Part shown: positions 7,960-16,951 of the stretch, piece after piece
Layout of the letters: each line of letters begins with the position of its first letter
How positions within the stretch are numbered: the first letter of the stretch is position 1
Assembly (NCBI GenBank): GCA_049889215.1
Contig: JBMHDV010000018.1
Coordinates: 59,952 to 123,951, forward strand
Direction of reading: 5' to 3'
From: UBA817 sp049889215
Lineage (GTDB): Bacteria; Margulisbacteria; Marinamargulisbacteria; UBA817
DNA: 64,000 nucleotides
The notes under the pieces: model-generated
What the model saw: only the letters and a program-made list of their open reading frames with translations
Database searches by the model: none
Told to the model about the DNA's origin: nothing
Translations under genes and position numbers: made by a program

Positions 7960-10218
7960 ATGTTATTTGACTTAGACGTAATAAAACAAGTGTATGAGGG
8001 GTTTAAAAAGAACTATGATGGACTGAAGCAGCGTGAGAATCGTCCATTAACACTGACAGAAAAAATATTATTGCTTCATGCAAGTCAAGGTACACCTAAG
8101 TCACCAACCCGCGGGGATGCTTATGTTGACTTTCACCCTGATCGTGTGGCCATGCAAGATGCCACAGCGCAAATGGCCATTTTACAATTTATGCAAGCCG
8201 GAAAAAAGAAGGTGGCGGTGCCATCAACGGTTCATTGTGATCATTTAATCCAAGCAAAAGTCGGTGCTGAAAAAGATTTATCAACAGCCATCGATTCAAA
8301 CAAAGAAGTCTATGATTTTTTGGCATCGGCGTCCAATAAATATGGCATTGGCTTTTGGAAGCCTGGCGCAGGCATTATTCATCAAGTTGTTTTAGAAAAC
8401 TATGCATTTCCCGGGGGAATGATGATTGGTACAGATTCTCATACGCCCAACGCTGGTGGGCTGGGAATGGTTGCCATTGGCGTTGGCGGTGCGGATGCCG
8501 TTGATGTTATGGTTGGTATGCCATGGGAGTTGAAGTATCCCAAATTGATTGGCGTTAAATTAACTGGGCGGCTATCAAATTGGGCGTCTCCCAAAGATGT
8601 TATTCTAAAATTGGCAGGTATTTTAACGGTGAAGGGCGCCACCAATGCCATAGTGGAATATTTTGGAGAGGGAACAGAAACCTTATCTGCAACTGGAAAG
8701 GGGACCATTTGTAATATGGGGGCAGAAATCGGAGCAACCACTAGTATTTTTCCTTATGATGATAAAATGGCGGAGTATTTGACCATTACAGATCGCCAAG
8801 CTGTGGCTGATTTAGCCAATGAGGTTCGGCATATTTTAGTGGCAGATGAGGAATGTATTAATGACCCATACAGTTATTATGATCAGGTGATTGAGATAGA
8901 CTTGTCAACACTAGAGCCTCACATTAATGGCCCATTCACACCTGATTTAGCCACCCCAATTTCAAAGTTTCCAGAAGTCGCAAAAGCCAGTGGTTGGCCA
9001 ATGGAGCTAGAGGTGGGCTTAATTGGATCATGCACCAACTCATCCTATGAGGATATGACCCGAGCAGCATCCATTGCTAAGCAGGCTGTGGAAAAGAAGC
9101 TAAATGCTAAGGCAGAATTTACAATTACACCTGGCTCTGAAATGATTCGTAAAACAGTGGAGCGTGATGGTGTTTTAAATACCTTTGATGCCATGGGTGG
9201 GACGGTTCTAGCCAATGCGTGTGGACCTTGCATTGGGCAATGGGCGCGGCATAGTGATGATCCAAATCGAAAAAACTCAATTATTACATCATTCAATCGA
9301 AACTTTGCAAAACGAAATGATGGAAACCCGAATACCCATTCATTTGTTGCATCCCCAGAAATTGTTACGGCCATGGCATTGGCTGGTCGCTTGGATTTTA
9401 ATCCTCTTACCGATAAATTGACGAACTCTTCAGGAGACGAAGTTTTGCTTGATCCGCCACAAGGAGCAGAGTTGCCTGCGAATGGTTTTGATATTGATGA
9501 AGATGGTTATATCGCACCTGCGGCAGATGGTGATTCCGTGAATGTAATTGTTGATGAGCAATCTGAGCGATTGCAGATTTTGTCACCATTTAACGAGAAT
9601 CAACCAGCGGATTATCAGTCACTATCGTTGCTAATTAAGGCAAAAGGAAAGTGCACAACGGATCATATTTCAATGGCTGGTCCCTGGCTAAAGTATCGTG
9701 GGCATTTGGATAATATTTCAAATAATCTTTTAATTGGTGCGATTAATGAGTTTAATGAAGAAGCTAACGCAGTTAAATCCCCAAATGGTGGCTACGAAGC
9801 GGTCCCAATTGTAGCACGAACATACAAGGCCAAAGGTGTTGGAACAGTAGTTATTGGGGATGAGAACTATGGGGAAGGGTCATCTAGGGAACATGCCGCC
9901 ATGGAACCTCGGCATTTGGGCGTGCGGGTCATTGTGACAAAGTCCTTTGCTCGTATTCACGAAACAAATCTGAAAAAGCAAGGGGTGTTAGCGCTAACAT
10001 TTAAAAATAAGTCGGATTATGATCATATCAAAGAAGACGATACATTTTCGATTGACGGTTTAGTCGAGTTTTCACCAGGATCATTAATTGTTCTTAAATG
10101 TCATCATAGTGATGGCTCAATATCAACGATTGAGTGCAATCATTCATATAACACAGCTCAAATTGAATGGTTTAAAAAAGGGTCTGCGTTAAATTTGTTA
10201 AAAGAAAAAAATAAATAG
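7960..10218 (+). CDS. acn: Aconitate hydratase, mitochondrial type
   Basis: A 752-residue aconitase interconverting citrate and isocitrate in the TCA cycle. The 4Fe-4S ligands are Cys358 (GSCTNSSYED), Cys421 and Cys424 (ACGPCIGQW), with the same 63-residue spacing as animal mitochondrial aconitase. Long stretches such as RVAMQDATAQMA, GIGFWKPGAGIIHQ, TDSHTPNAGG and FVASPEIVTA match the mitochondrial ACO2-like class rather than AcnA or AcnB of Escherichia coli. The swivel domain (~residues 560-752) includes GDENYGEGSSREHAA. A GGGAG site precedes the ATG, and TTGATT/GATAAA at 7909-7936 is a possible promoter. The gene appears monocistronic or leads into the small gene at 10242. Confidence 0.96.
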   Translation: MLFDLDVIKQVYEGFKKNYDGLKQRENRPLTLTEKILLLHASQGTPKSPTRGDAYVDFHPDRVAMQDATAQMAILQFMQAGKKKVAVPSTVHCDHLIQAKVGAEKDLSTAIDSNKEVYDFLASASNKYGIGFWKPGAGIIHQVVLENYAFPGGMMIGTDSHTPNAGGLGMVAIGVGGADAVDVMVGMPWELKYPKLIGVKLTGRLSNWASPKDVILKLAGILTVKGATNAIVEYFGEGTETLSATGKGTICNMGAEIGATTSIFPYDDKMAEYLTITDRQAVADLANEVRHILVADEECINDPYSYYDQVIEIDLSTLEPHINGPFTPDLATPISKFPEVAKASGWPMELEVGLIGSCTNSSYEDMTRAASIAKQAVEKKLNAKAEFTITPGSEMIRKTVERDGVLNTFDAMGGTVLANACGPCIGQWARHSDDPNRKNSIITSFNRNFAKRNDGNPNTHSFVASPEIVTAMALAGRLDFNPLTDKLTNSSGDEVLLDPPQGAELPANGFDIDEDGYIAPAADGDSVNVIVDEQSERLQILSPFNENQPADYQSLSLLIKAKGKCTTDHISMAGPWLKYRGHLDNISNNLLIGAINEFNEEANAVKSPNGGYEAVPIVARTYKAKGVGTVVIGDENYGEGSSREHAAMEPRHLGVRVIVTKSFARIHETNLKKQGVLALTFKNKSDYDHIKEDDTFSIDGLVEFSPGSLIVLKCHHSDGSISTIECNHSYNTAQIEWFKKGSALNLLKEKNK

Positions 10219-10241
10219 GGAGCGTTGTCTCGCGCATCGTC

Positions 10242-10559
10242 TTGCACTATAATTGTAAGGTGAGAATTTTATTAATTATTTTACTTATGACCATTTCAAT
10301 TCAAGCATCACGGAGTAAAGCCGTTGTTTCATTTGTTGATTTGCCTAGTTCGTACAAATACAGTCCTTTTTCAGTTGTCGTGCCGGGTGATTATGCGAGT
10401 GAGTTTGTTCGGTTTGTTCATCCCAAAAATGGGAAGAGCGCGGTTGCTAAAGTTGTACGTCGTGAAGGTTCGTCCTTTAAGGTCAGTCGGATTCTTGCAG
10501 AGGTTATTGGTCTTGAGGCTGTTCAGTCAGCACAGCTTTTTATTGAGAAAGTGTATTAA
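10242..10559 (+). CDS. Small secreted protein, RlpA/DPBB-like
   Basis: About 100 residues with a hydrophobic N-terminus (ILLIILLMTISIQA) that looks like a signal peptide. The mature part resembles the second half of a double-psi beta-barrel as in RlpA: HPKNGKSAVAKVVRREG, then ILAEVIGLEAVQSAQLFIEKV. RlpA-type domains bind or cleave denuded peptidoglycan strands, but the catalytic residues cannot be placed here. The start is uncertain: TTG at 10242, GTG at 10260 or ATG at 10287. It ends 3 bases before gltX and could be translationally linked to it. Family is a moderate-confidence inference. Confidence 0.55.
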   Translation: MHYNCKVRILLIILLMTISIQASRSKAVVSFVDLPSSYKYSPFSVVVPGDYASEFVRFVHPKNGKSAVAKVVRREGSSFKVSRILAEVIGLEAVQSAQLFIEKVY

Positions 10560-10562
10560 ATA

Positions 10563-12002
10563 ATGCAGCCACGATTAAGGTTTGCCCCATCTCCTACAGG
10601 AAATCTGCACATCGGAAGTGTTCGAACCGCCATCTTTAACTGGGTTTGGGCAAAAAAGCTTGGTGCTGCATTGGTGCTGCGCATTGAAGATACGGATTTA
10701 GAGCGGTCAACACAAGCATTTGAACAAAATATATTTGAAGGATTGGACTGGCTTGGTATTCATTTTGATGAATCTCCCATGCAACCCGCTGGGTCCATGT
10801 TGTACCGTCAATCAGAGCGCATCCATGCAAATGTTTATAACAAGTACTTGAAAACATTAATCGATAATGGTGATGCATATTATTGTTTTGAAACCGACGA
10901 AGAACTTGAGTTGGAGCGACAAGCCGCTGAGGAAAAAGGCGAGGCATACATGTACTCTCGCAGAAGCCTTCAATACACCCCCGAGGAAGTGGCGGAAAAG
11001 TTGGCCAGTGGTATTCCATGGACGATTCGATTTAAAGTTCCCGATGATCAAACGTTAGTAATGAAGGATGTCATTCGAGGTGATATATCATTTGAAGCTA
11101 ATCTGATCTCTGACTTTATTATTGTCAAATCAGACGGCAACCCAACATACAACTTTGCTGTTGTAATTGATGATTATGAAATGGGCATTACCCACGTGGT
11201 TCGAGGTGAGGACCATATTTCGAATACCCCAAAGCAAATGATGATTTTTCAGGCGCTTGGTTGGGAAGTTCCAATTTTTGCACATTTGCCAATCATCCTT
11301 GGGTCTGATCGATCCAAGTTATCAAAACGTCACGGAGCCAAATCCGTTAGTGAGTATCGAGATGAGGGCTTCTTGCCGCATGCTCTTATTAACTATTTAT
11401 CATTATTGGGGTGGTCACCGCCTGAGGGTAAAGAGTTGTTATCCCTTGATGAATTAAATGATTTATTTAATGTTGAACGCATCAATAAAGCTGGCGCTGT
11501 ATTTGATACCGTAAAATTAACGTGGATGAATAAGCAATATTTATCGCAATTATCCGATGCTGAATTTTTGAATGTCGCAATGTCCTACTTATCTGATGAA
11601 AGCAAGGCACTTGTTGATAGAGATAAAAAAATATTGTCTATTCGTGATAATGTTGATGTTTTATCGAACACGGATGTTTATTTAGAGGTATACCGTTTAA
11701 GCACCGAGGGGTACTTTGAAAAGTATAAAGAGTTATCCATGGCAGATAGTGATTTTGCGGTGCTGCGTTTTGCTCAAGCAGAAATTACTAAAACAGATGA
11801 GTGGTCCCCTTCGTTTGTCGATGAATTGATTGGACGTATCATGAAAGAATTGTCCCTGGGTAGAGGTAAGGTGATGAAGCCATTACGAAAAGGGCTGACA
11901 GGATATGAGTCCGGACCTAATTTAGCGGATTGTTTGGCATTAATTCCTCAACAAGAAATCTTAAATCGTTTAGAAAAAGTGTTGAATTATGTTAATTCGT
12001 AG
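10563..12002 (+). CDS. gltX: Glutamyl-tRNA synthetase
   Basis: A 479-residue class I aminoacyl-tRNA synthetase. HIGH-type motif in RFAPSPTGNLHIGSVRTA, followed by LRIEDTDLERS; KMSKS-type motif in SDRSKLSKRHGAKSV; GLTGYESGPNL near the C-terminus. Length is standard for bacterial GluRS. It is the only one in the window, so whether it also charges tRNA-Gln (with GatCAB) cannot be told. It overlaps nnrD by 14 bases. Confidence 0.97.
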   Translation: MQPRLRFAPSPTGNLHIGSVRTAIFNWVWAKKLGAALVLRIEDTDLERSTQAFEQNIFEGLDWLGIHFDESPMQPAGSMLYRQSERIHANVYNKYLKTLIDNGDAYYCFETDEELELERQAAEEKGEAYMYSRRSLQYTPEEVAEKLASGIPWTIRFKVPDDQTLVMKDVIRGDISFEANLISDFIIVKSDGNPTYNFAVVIDDYEMGITHVVRGEDHISNTPKQMMIFQALGWEVPIFAHLPIILGSDRSKLSKRHGAKSVSEYRDEGFLPHALINYLSLLGWSPPEGKELLSLDELNDLFNVERINKAGAVFDTVKLTWMNKQYLSQLSDAEFLNVAMSYLSDESKALVDRDKKILSIRDNVDVLSNTDVYLEVYRLSTEGYFEKYKELSMADSDFAVLRFAQAEITKTDEWSPSFVDELIGRIMKELSLGRGKVMKPLRKGLTGYESGPNLADCLALIPQQEILNRLEKVLNYVNS

Positions 12003-12873
12003 GCATCCAAGTGAAATTATTCAATTATTACCAAAACGAAACAAAGATTCACACAAGGGAACATTTGGTAAATTATTACTAATTGCAGGTTCAAATCGGT
12101 ACACGGGTGCAGCGTCATTAATGACTGAAGCCGCACTTCGATCAGGGGTTGGGCTAGTATATGTTGTTTGTACGCATTTAACGGCTCAGGTGATACGTTT
12201 TCGATGTCCAGAAGCGATTGTAATTGAAGTTCCTGAAAATAAGGGGACTATGGATCGTCATGCAATCAAGGTGATCGAAGAAGTTATTATTAAAGAAAAA
12301 ATAAATAATGTTGGAATTGGTCCTGGCTTGGGGCGTTTGTCAGATGCGGCTGGTTTCTATGATGATGCGTTTCAAGTTTTTAAACAAAACACATGCCAAG
12401 TTGTTATTGACGCAGATGCCCTGGAAGATGCGTATCAATGGGTTAAAATGCACGCATATCCTGATCATCAATTGATATTTACTCCTCACCCAAAAGAATT
12501 CCTCCGTATGATCAATCAAGTTGAGTTGGTCAATGAGAATAAAGATGTATTAACTGCAGCCAAATTAATTAATCAGGTTATTGTTTATAAGACTCATGCA
12601 ACTATCATTGGGACAAAAAATAATATTTGGAAGTCAACCACTGGAACTCAAGCACTTGCTACAGCTGGCTCCGGTGACGTATTGGCGGGGATCATCGCTG
12701 GCTTTATTGCGCAACAAGTTGCTCCTGATGATGCCGCAAAATTGGGTGTTTATATTCATGGGTTAACCGGGGAGATTGCAAAGCAGAAACTTGGGTTACG
12801 CTCAGTTTTGGCACGAGATATATGTGCATCTATTAGTGATGCATTCTTAGCAGTGGGGCATTCAAATGGTTAA
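11989..12873 (+). CDS. nnrD: ADP-dependent NAD(P)H-hydrate dehydratase
   Basis: A 294-residue ribokinase-fold enzyme that repairs hydrated NAD(P)H using ADP or ATP. Motifs: HKGTFGKLLLIAGS, GAASLMTEAALRSGVGLVYV, GIGPGLGR, VIDADALE, LIFTPHPKEF, and the nucleotide site TAGSGDVLAGIIAGF. Many bacteria fuse it to the NnrE epimerase; here it is the dehydratase domain alone. It overlaps gltX upstream by 14 bases and the kinase-like gene downstream by 8 bases, so the three are one transcript. Confidence 0.93.
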   Translation: MLIRRHPSEIIQLLPKRNKDSHKGTFGKLLLIAGSNRYTGAASLMTEAALRSGVGLVYVVCTHLTAQVIRFRCPEAIVIEVPENKGTMDRHAIKVIEEVIIKEKINNVGIGPGLGRLSDAAGFYDDAFQVFKQNTCQVVIDADALEDAYQWVKMHAYPDHQLIFTPHPKEFLRMINQVELVNENKDVLTAAKLINQVIVYKTHATIIGTKNNIWKSTTGTQALATAGSGDVLAGIIAGFIAQQVAPDDAAKLGVYIHGLTGEIAKQKLGLRSVLARDICASISDAFLAVGHSNG

Positions 12874-14065
12874 TCATCAGTTAATTGAGCAGTTTAATAA
12901 GCTGAGTATATATGATCGGATTGACCCTTACTTTGAGGCGGATATTCAGTTATTTTTCGAGTCTGATAATGAATTTTCATTGGATTTAAAACGATCAACC
13001 TCTCGCTTGGCCCTTTATGGCGAGGCCCATGTAGAGATTCGACAACGATTCTTTAATTCTTTAGAACAAAATATGAAGCATTCGCTATTTATAGCAAAAG
13101 TTAAAAAGAAAGGCTTGGAAGCTTGGTTAGAAGCCAAGTTCAAAGCTCCATTAAATCAAATTAGTCATGTTGAAGATATTGGTAAAGGCCGATCCATCTA
13201 CAAGATCCAAGTTCAAAGTCAATCATTTGTTTTAAAGGAGAAGTGCAATACCAATCAAGAAAAGTACAATCAAATAGCAGAACAATTTACAGTCGCCAAT
13301 TGTCAGGCAGCATTTACTGAAATTAATGGCGTTATTTGGGAGTTGTCAGACTATTTAGATGAACAAAAGGTGTTTGCTCAAAAAAAGCAGGACTTGGTCA
13401 GTATCTATGCTAAGGCCGCCGCCTTTGGCGATTTTATTGGCTTGGGGGACCGTCATTTTGAAAATTACATCCTAAAAAATGATGCGTTGGTTGCGATTGA
13501 TGTGTCCCATCTAACAGAAGGGGATAATGACCATTGGACAAAAAAATATATTTCAGGTGGATTGTATGAAGTTTGCATATTGCAGTATTTAAGCAATAGT
13601 GGTGATCAACTCAAGCAACAATTGAGCTTGTTTTTTGATGCTTATCATCAACGCATGACTAACTTGTTTTCGCAGTTAAACCAACAAAAAGATGGCATTA
13701 AAATAAATTGGATTTCAGAACAGCAATGTTTAGATACCATGTTGGGGGTGTATCAAGGCGCACTTATCGAAATGTTTCGAAGGCTTCCTTATAAAGATAT
13801 ATTGAAGCAATTGGTTGAAAACCAACTAGACTTATCAGCATATCCAGATTTAAAGATGTTTTACTTTGCAGATCAAGGCCGAATTTCAACATTTTTTCGA
13901 GTTGAAGAGTTAAGTGATCCAATTTTTGATACCATTCAGTACCTGGCCGATAAACATTTAGGCATTACTCCTCAATTTTTCAGAGATGCGGAATCAAATT
14001 TAATGTTCATTCAAGATGCATTAATGCAGTTAAAGATAAATCGTTTAGCATCATTATCGACCTGA
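12866..14065 (+). CDS. Atypical kinase, PI3K/LanM-dehydratase-like fold
   Basis: A 399-residue protein I cannot assign to a named family. The core reads FIGLGDRHFENYIL...ALVAIDVSHL: Asp195-Arg-His-x-x-Asn200 followed 17 residues on by Asp212. This matches the catalytic and metal loops of phosphatidylinositol 3/4-kinases (DRHxxN...D) and the related DUF4135 domain of lanthipeptide synthetases (HxEN...D). A preceding SFVLKEKC strand could supply the ATP lysine. No membrane segments or signal peptide are seen. It overlaps nnrD by 8 bases and converges with comM (12-base overlap). No precursor peptide or cyclase gene is nearby, which argues against a lanthipeptide role. Substrate unknown. Confidence 0.55.
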   Translation: MVNHQLIEQFNKLSIYDRIDPYFEADIQLFFESDNEFSLDLKRSTSRLALYGEAHVEIRQRFFNSLEQNMKHSLFIAKVKKKGLEAWLEAKFKAPLNQISHVEDIGKGRSIYKIQVQSQSFVLKEKCNTNQEKYNQIAEQFTVANCQAAFTEINGVIWELSDYLDEQKVFAQKKQDLVSIYAKAAAFGDFIGLGDRHFENYILKNDALVAIDVSHLTEGDNDHWTKKYISGGLYEVCILQYLSNSGDQLKQQLSLFFDAYHQRMTNLFSQLNQQKDGIKINWISEQQCLDTMLGVYQGALIEMFRRLPYKDILKQLVENQLDLSAYPDLKMFYFADQGRISTFFRVEELSDPIFDTIQYLADKHLGITPQFFRDAESNLMFIQDALMQLKINRLASLST

Positions 14066-15544
14066 ACCCACTCGAGGAAGTTGTGAGTGTTGTGTTAACT
14101 GGATAGCAAGGCTGGCGTGCTGACTCGAAATAGAAGTCACATTGTGGGCATCGGCAATGGTTCTTGCTAAGCGCAACATGCGTAACTGGCCACGCATGGA
14201 GACATTCTTTTTTTCAAAAAATTGATTTAAAAGTTGCATTGTTCCATCATTCATTGAACTAACAGATAAAATCATATCGCGACTAAGTTCGGAATTGCGT
14301 AATTTATTGGGGTTTCGCTTTTTGGAGATTGATATGCCTGTAGTAACCATGTTGGTTAGTTCGTTATGAGAAATGGTTGCGGCACCCTCATCAGGTTTAT
14401 GTAGGATACAGCAGATGGCAATGCGGTCTAAGAAGGGTTGTGAAAGTTTCTGCCAATACCGCTGAACATGTGTAGGTAAGCAACGGCAAGCGTGATGAGG
14501 ATCGAAAAAGTAACCACAATAGCATGGATTCATGGCAGCAATTAATAAGAAGTCTGCTGGAAAACGAATGGACGATCCAGCCCTTGAAAGCATGATTGTT
14601 TTGGTTTCTAACGGCTCTCGTAGCGTGTCTAAAATTTGTCGTTGGTATTCGCCAATTTCATCAAGAAATAAAATGCCATGGTTGGCACGAGTAATTTCAC
14701 CTGGTTGGGGAGGGTTTTTTCCACCAACCATGCCGGCAAAAGAAATACTGTGATGTGGTGCACAAAATGGTGGTGTTGTTGTATAGGTGGTTGCGTCAGA
14801 TGTGAGCTGTTCAAAGCAAAAATTAGCGAGTGCTTGTTCATTTGATAGCGGGGGAATGATGCTTTTTGTTCGTTCGATTAACATGGTTTTGCCAATCCCA
14901 GGTGAACCAATAAATAATAGGGGGTGGCGCCCAATAATTGAAAAGGCGCAGGCCAATTTGCCCAATTTGTGGCCATGAACATCATCAAAACTTAATTGAT
15001 TCGTTTGAGGCAAGGGTGGGCAAAAAATAGTGGTTTTCTTCTCTATGGCATTGGTGTTTGATAGCTCATTTAAATGGTGAATAGGGATGTAGTTTAGATC
15101 TTTAATCGCTTGAATATCGGTTTCATTTTTAGCAGAAATAACAAAGGTCATGGCTTTATAGTTTGGTAAAAAATAAATTAGTGGCAACAGTTGTTTTACG
15201 GGTGTAACATGACCGTCTAACGATACCCCGCCAATAAAGCAGTGGTCCTCATTTATACGAATTTGATTGGTGATTGATAAGATTCCAACACAAATCGCAA
15301 GCTCAAGACTGATATGTCGTTTAGGGATATCCGTTGGTGCAAGATTAATAACATAAGACTTTGCTGGAAAATCAAAGCCCGCAAGTTGGATGGCTGATTT
15401 TATGCGTGTTCGAGATTCTTTAAGAACCGTATCCGGTAGCCCAATAATGGTCTCTTGTGGCAAACCGGTCATTGCAGAAACCTCTACTTTTACTGCCAAT
15501 GAAATTGAGCCGGAAAAGCTCGCTGATGTAATTATTTTAAACAT
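14054..15544 (-). CDS. comM: ComM/YifB family AAA+ ATPase
   Basis: A 496-residue protein of the YifB/ComM (Mg-chelatase-like) family. The N-terminal Lon-S5-like domain starts MFKIITSASFSGSISLAVKVEVSA and includes GLPDTVLKESRTRI. The AAA+ core has Walker A (GSPGIGKTMLIE), Walker B (GILFLDEIGEY) and sensor region LLIAAMNPCYCGYF, with CxCxP-type cysteines. The C-terminal domain includes NVSMRGQLRMLRLARTIADA. ComM in Vibrio and Haemophilus is a branch-migration helicase for natural transformation. The gene is divergent from nqrA with only 60 bases between them. Confidence 0.93.
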   Translation of the reverse strand: MFKIITSASFSGSISLAVKVEVSAMTGLPQETIIGLPDTVLKESRTRIKSAIQLAGFDFPAKSYVINLAPTDIPKRHISLELAICVGILSITNQIRINEDHCFIGGVSLDGHVTPVKQLLPLIYFLPNYKAMTFVISAKNETDIQAIKDLNYIPIHHLNELSNTNAIEKKTTIFCPPLPQTNQLSFDDVHGHKLGKLACAFSIIGRHPLLFIGSPGIGKTMLIERTKSIIPPLSNEQALANFCFEQLTSDATTYTTTPPFCAPHHSISFAGMVGGKNPPQPGEITRANHGILFLDEIGEYQRQILDTLREPLETKTIMLSRAGSSIRFPADFLLIAAMNPCYCGYFFDPHHACRCLPTHVQRYWQKLSQPFLDRIAICCILHKPDEGAATISHNELTNMVTTGISISKKRNPNKLRNSELSRDMILSVSSMNDGTMQLLNQFFEKKNVSMRGQLRMLRLARTIADAHNVTSISSQHASLAIQLTQHSQLPRVGSGR

Positions 15545-15561
15545 TTTTCCCCCCCAGGATC

Positions 15562-15588
15562 TTGTAGAATTTTTTAAAAGTCGATAAT
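15562..15588 (+). promoter_or_regulatory. Likely nqr operon promoter
   Basis: TTGTAG (15562-15567) and GATAAT (15583-15588) are separated by 15 bases and sit just upstream of nqrA (ATG 15605). A TAATAT at 15585-15590 gives 17-base spacing as an alternative. The 60-base gap to divergent comM must hold both promoters. Confidence 0.35.
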
Positions 15589-15604
15589 ATACTTTGGAAT
15601 TCCA

Positions 15605-16951
15605 ATGAAAACATTAAATCGAATAAAAAGCAAAAAAAAATTCAAAATTACATTTGATGGCCAGCCTGACAATGCATTGTCAGTTATACCCACGCCAAAC
15701 GAAGTTGGGTTATCACCAGTTAATTACAAATTTATAAAGGCAAAAGTAATTGTTAAGGTTGGTGATGCTGTTCAAAAAGGGCAAGCCTTATTTTTTGATA
15801 AAAAGAACCCACAGGTATATTTTCACTCCCCTGTAAGTGGTGTAGTTAAAGATATCGTTTACGGTCCACAACGTCGTCTTGAACAAGTGGTAATTAGCGA
15901 ATGTTCAGATGAGAAGGCGTTACAATTCCAAGCGTTTGATTCAAGTAACGCGACTCAGTTACAAGTTGTTTCTGCATTGTTGGAAAGAGGCTTGTTTAAC
16001 GAGTTTCGTTCTCGACCCTTTAACAATATTCCTTCACCGGAAGAGAAGCCGTCATCAATTATTGTGCAATTATCAAATCCTGAGCCATTTCATGCACGAC
16101 TATCGGCTGTCATTGATGATGTTGAGGCTGATATTATCGAAGGCTTGCAGTTACTAAATAAATTAACAGAGAAAGTGATTGCATTTGCTGATGCGAACGA
16201 ACAAATGAATTTAGATGCCATTGCAACTCATTCACAATTGGTTCGTGTTGATGGTGACTTTTCAATTTGTGATTCAGCCAGTGTTTTATACAAATTGAAA
16301 GAAGATGCAGCTGAAAATAACGCATGGACATGTGATTGGCAGTCATTAGTTAAAATCGCTCGGACATTAAAAAGTAATGAGTATTATAATCAACGTTACA
16401 TTGCAGTTGGTGGAAATCAAAAAGATGATAATCAACATTATCAAATCGTTGAGGGAACACCTGTTGCAAATATTATTACTAAAAAAGAATCATCAGATCG
16501 ATTAATTTTTGGTGGGTTATTTTCAGGGGTTCATACTTCTCATAATGATTATGTGCCGCTGCAATCAGATTCGATAAACATTATTGACAGTGATCCTCAG
16601 GCTGAATTTATGTCATTTTTACAACCAGGGTTTGATAAACCCTCATTTACAACAGCCTATTTTAGTGGTTTTCTTAACCAATTTCGACCAACACCTGTAT
16701 CCACATCTGTAAATGGTAGTGAACGGGACTGTGTCAGTTGTGGGCACTGTGAAGCGGTGTGTCCTGTGGATACATTGCCTCAAACAATGCTTCGCAACAT
16801 TAAAGGTAATGATGTTGAAGAGGCAATGAGATTTGGACTTTTAGATTGTTCAAATTGTGGTGTTTGTACGTATGTTTGCCCATCGAAAATTGATTTGTCG
16901 TCAATTTTTGCTGACGCAAAAGCAAAATTGTTCGAGGAGGTAAATGCATAA
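15605..16951 (+). CDS. nqrA: Na+-NQR subunit A with RnfC-like iron-sulfur motifs
   Basis: A 448-residue NqrA, the peripheral quinone-site subunit of the Na+-translocating NADH:quinone oxidoreductase. Family features: early barrel-sandwich segment (ALFFDKKNPQVYFHSPVSG) and the N-terminal GLSPVNYKFIK. The C-terminus has two complete 4Fe-4S motifs, Cys376/379/382/386 (CVSCGHCEAVCP) and Cys415/418/421/425 (CSNCGVCTYVCP). Typical NqrA has lost these clusters, while its homologue RnfC keeps them. The gene order nqrABCDEF and the NqrF at the end identify the complex as NQR, so this subunit looks ancestral or hybrid. First gene of the operon; it abuts nqrB by one base. Confidence 0.9.
   Translation: MKTLNRIKSKKKFKITFDGQPDNALSVIPTPNEVGLSPVNYKFIKAKVIVKVGDAVQKGQALFFDKKNPQVYFHSPVSGVVKDIVYGPQRRLEQVVISECSDEKALQFQAFDSSNATQLQVVSALLERGLFNEFRSRPFNNIPSPEEKPSSIIVQLSNPEPFHARLSAVIDDVEADIIEGLQLLNKLTEKVIAFADANEQMNLDAIATHSQLVRVDGDFSICDSASVLYKLKEDAAENNAWTCDWQSLVKIARTLKSNEYYNQRYIAVGGNQKDDNQHYQIVEGTPVANIITKKESSDRLIFGGLFSGVHTSHNDYVPLQSDSINIIDSDPQAEFMSFLQPGFDKPSFTTAYFSGFLNQFRPTPVSTSVNGSERDCVSCGHCEAVCPVDTLPQTMLRNIKGNDVEEAMRFGLLDCSNCGVCTYVCPSKIDLSSIFADAKAKLFEEVNA

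Noticed and set aside
12866..14065. Lanthipeptide synthetase
   Set aside because: The motif fits, but length is short, no LanC-type cyclase part and no precursor peptide gene are nearby.
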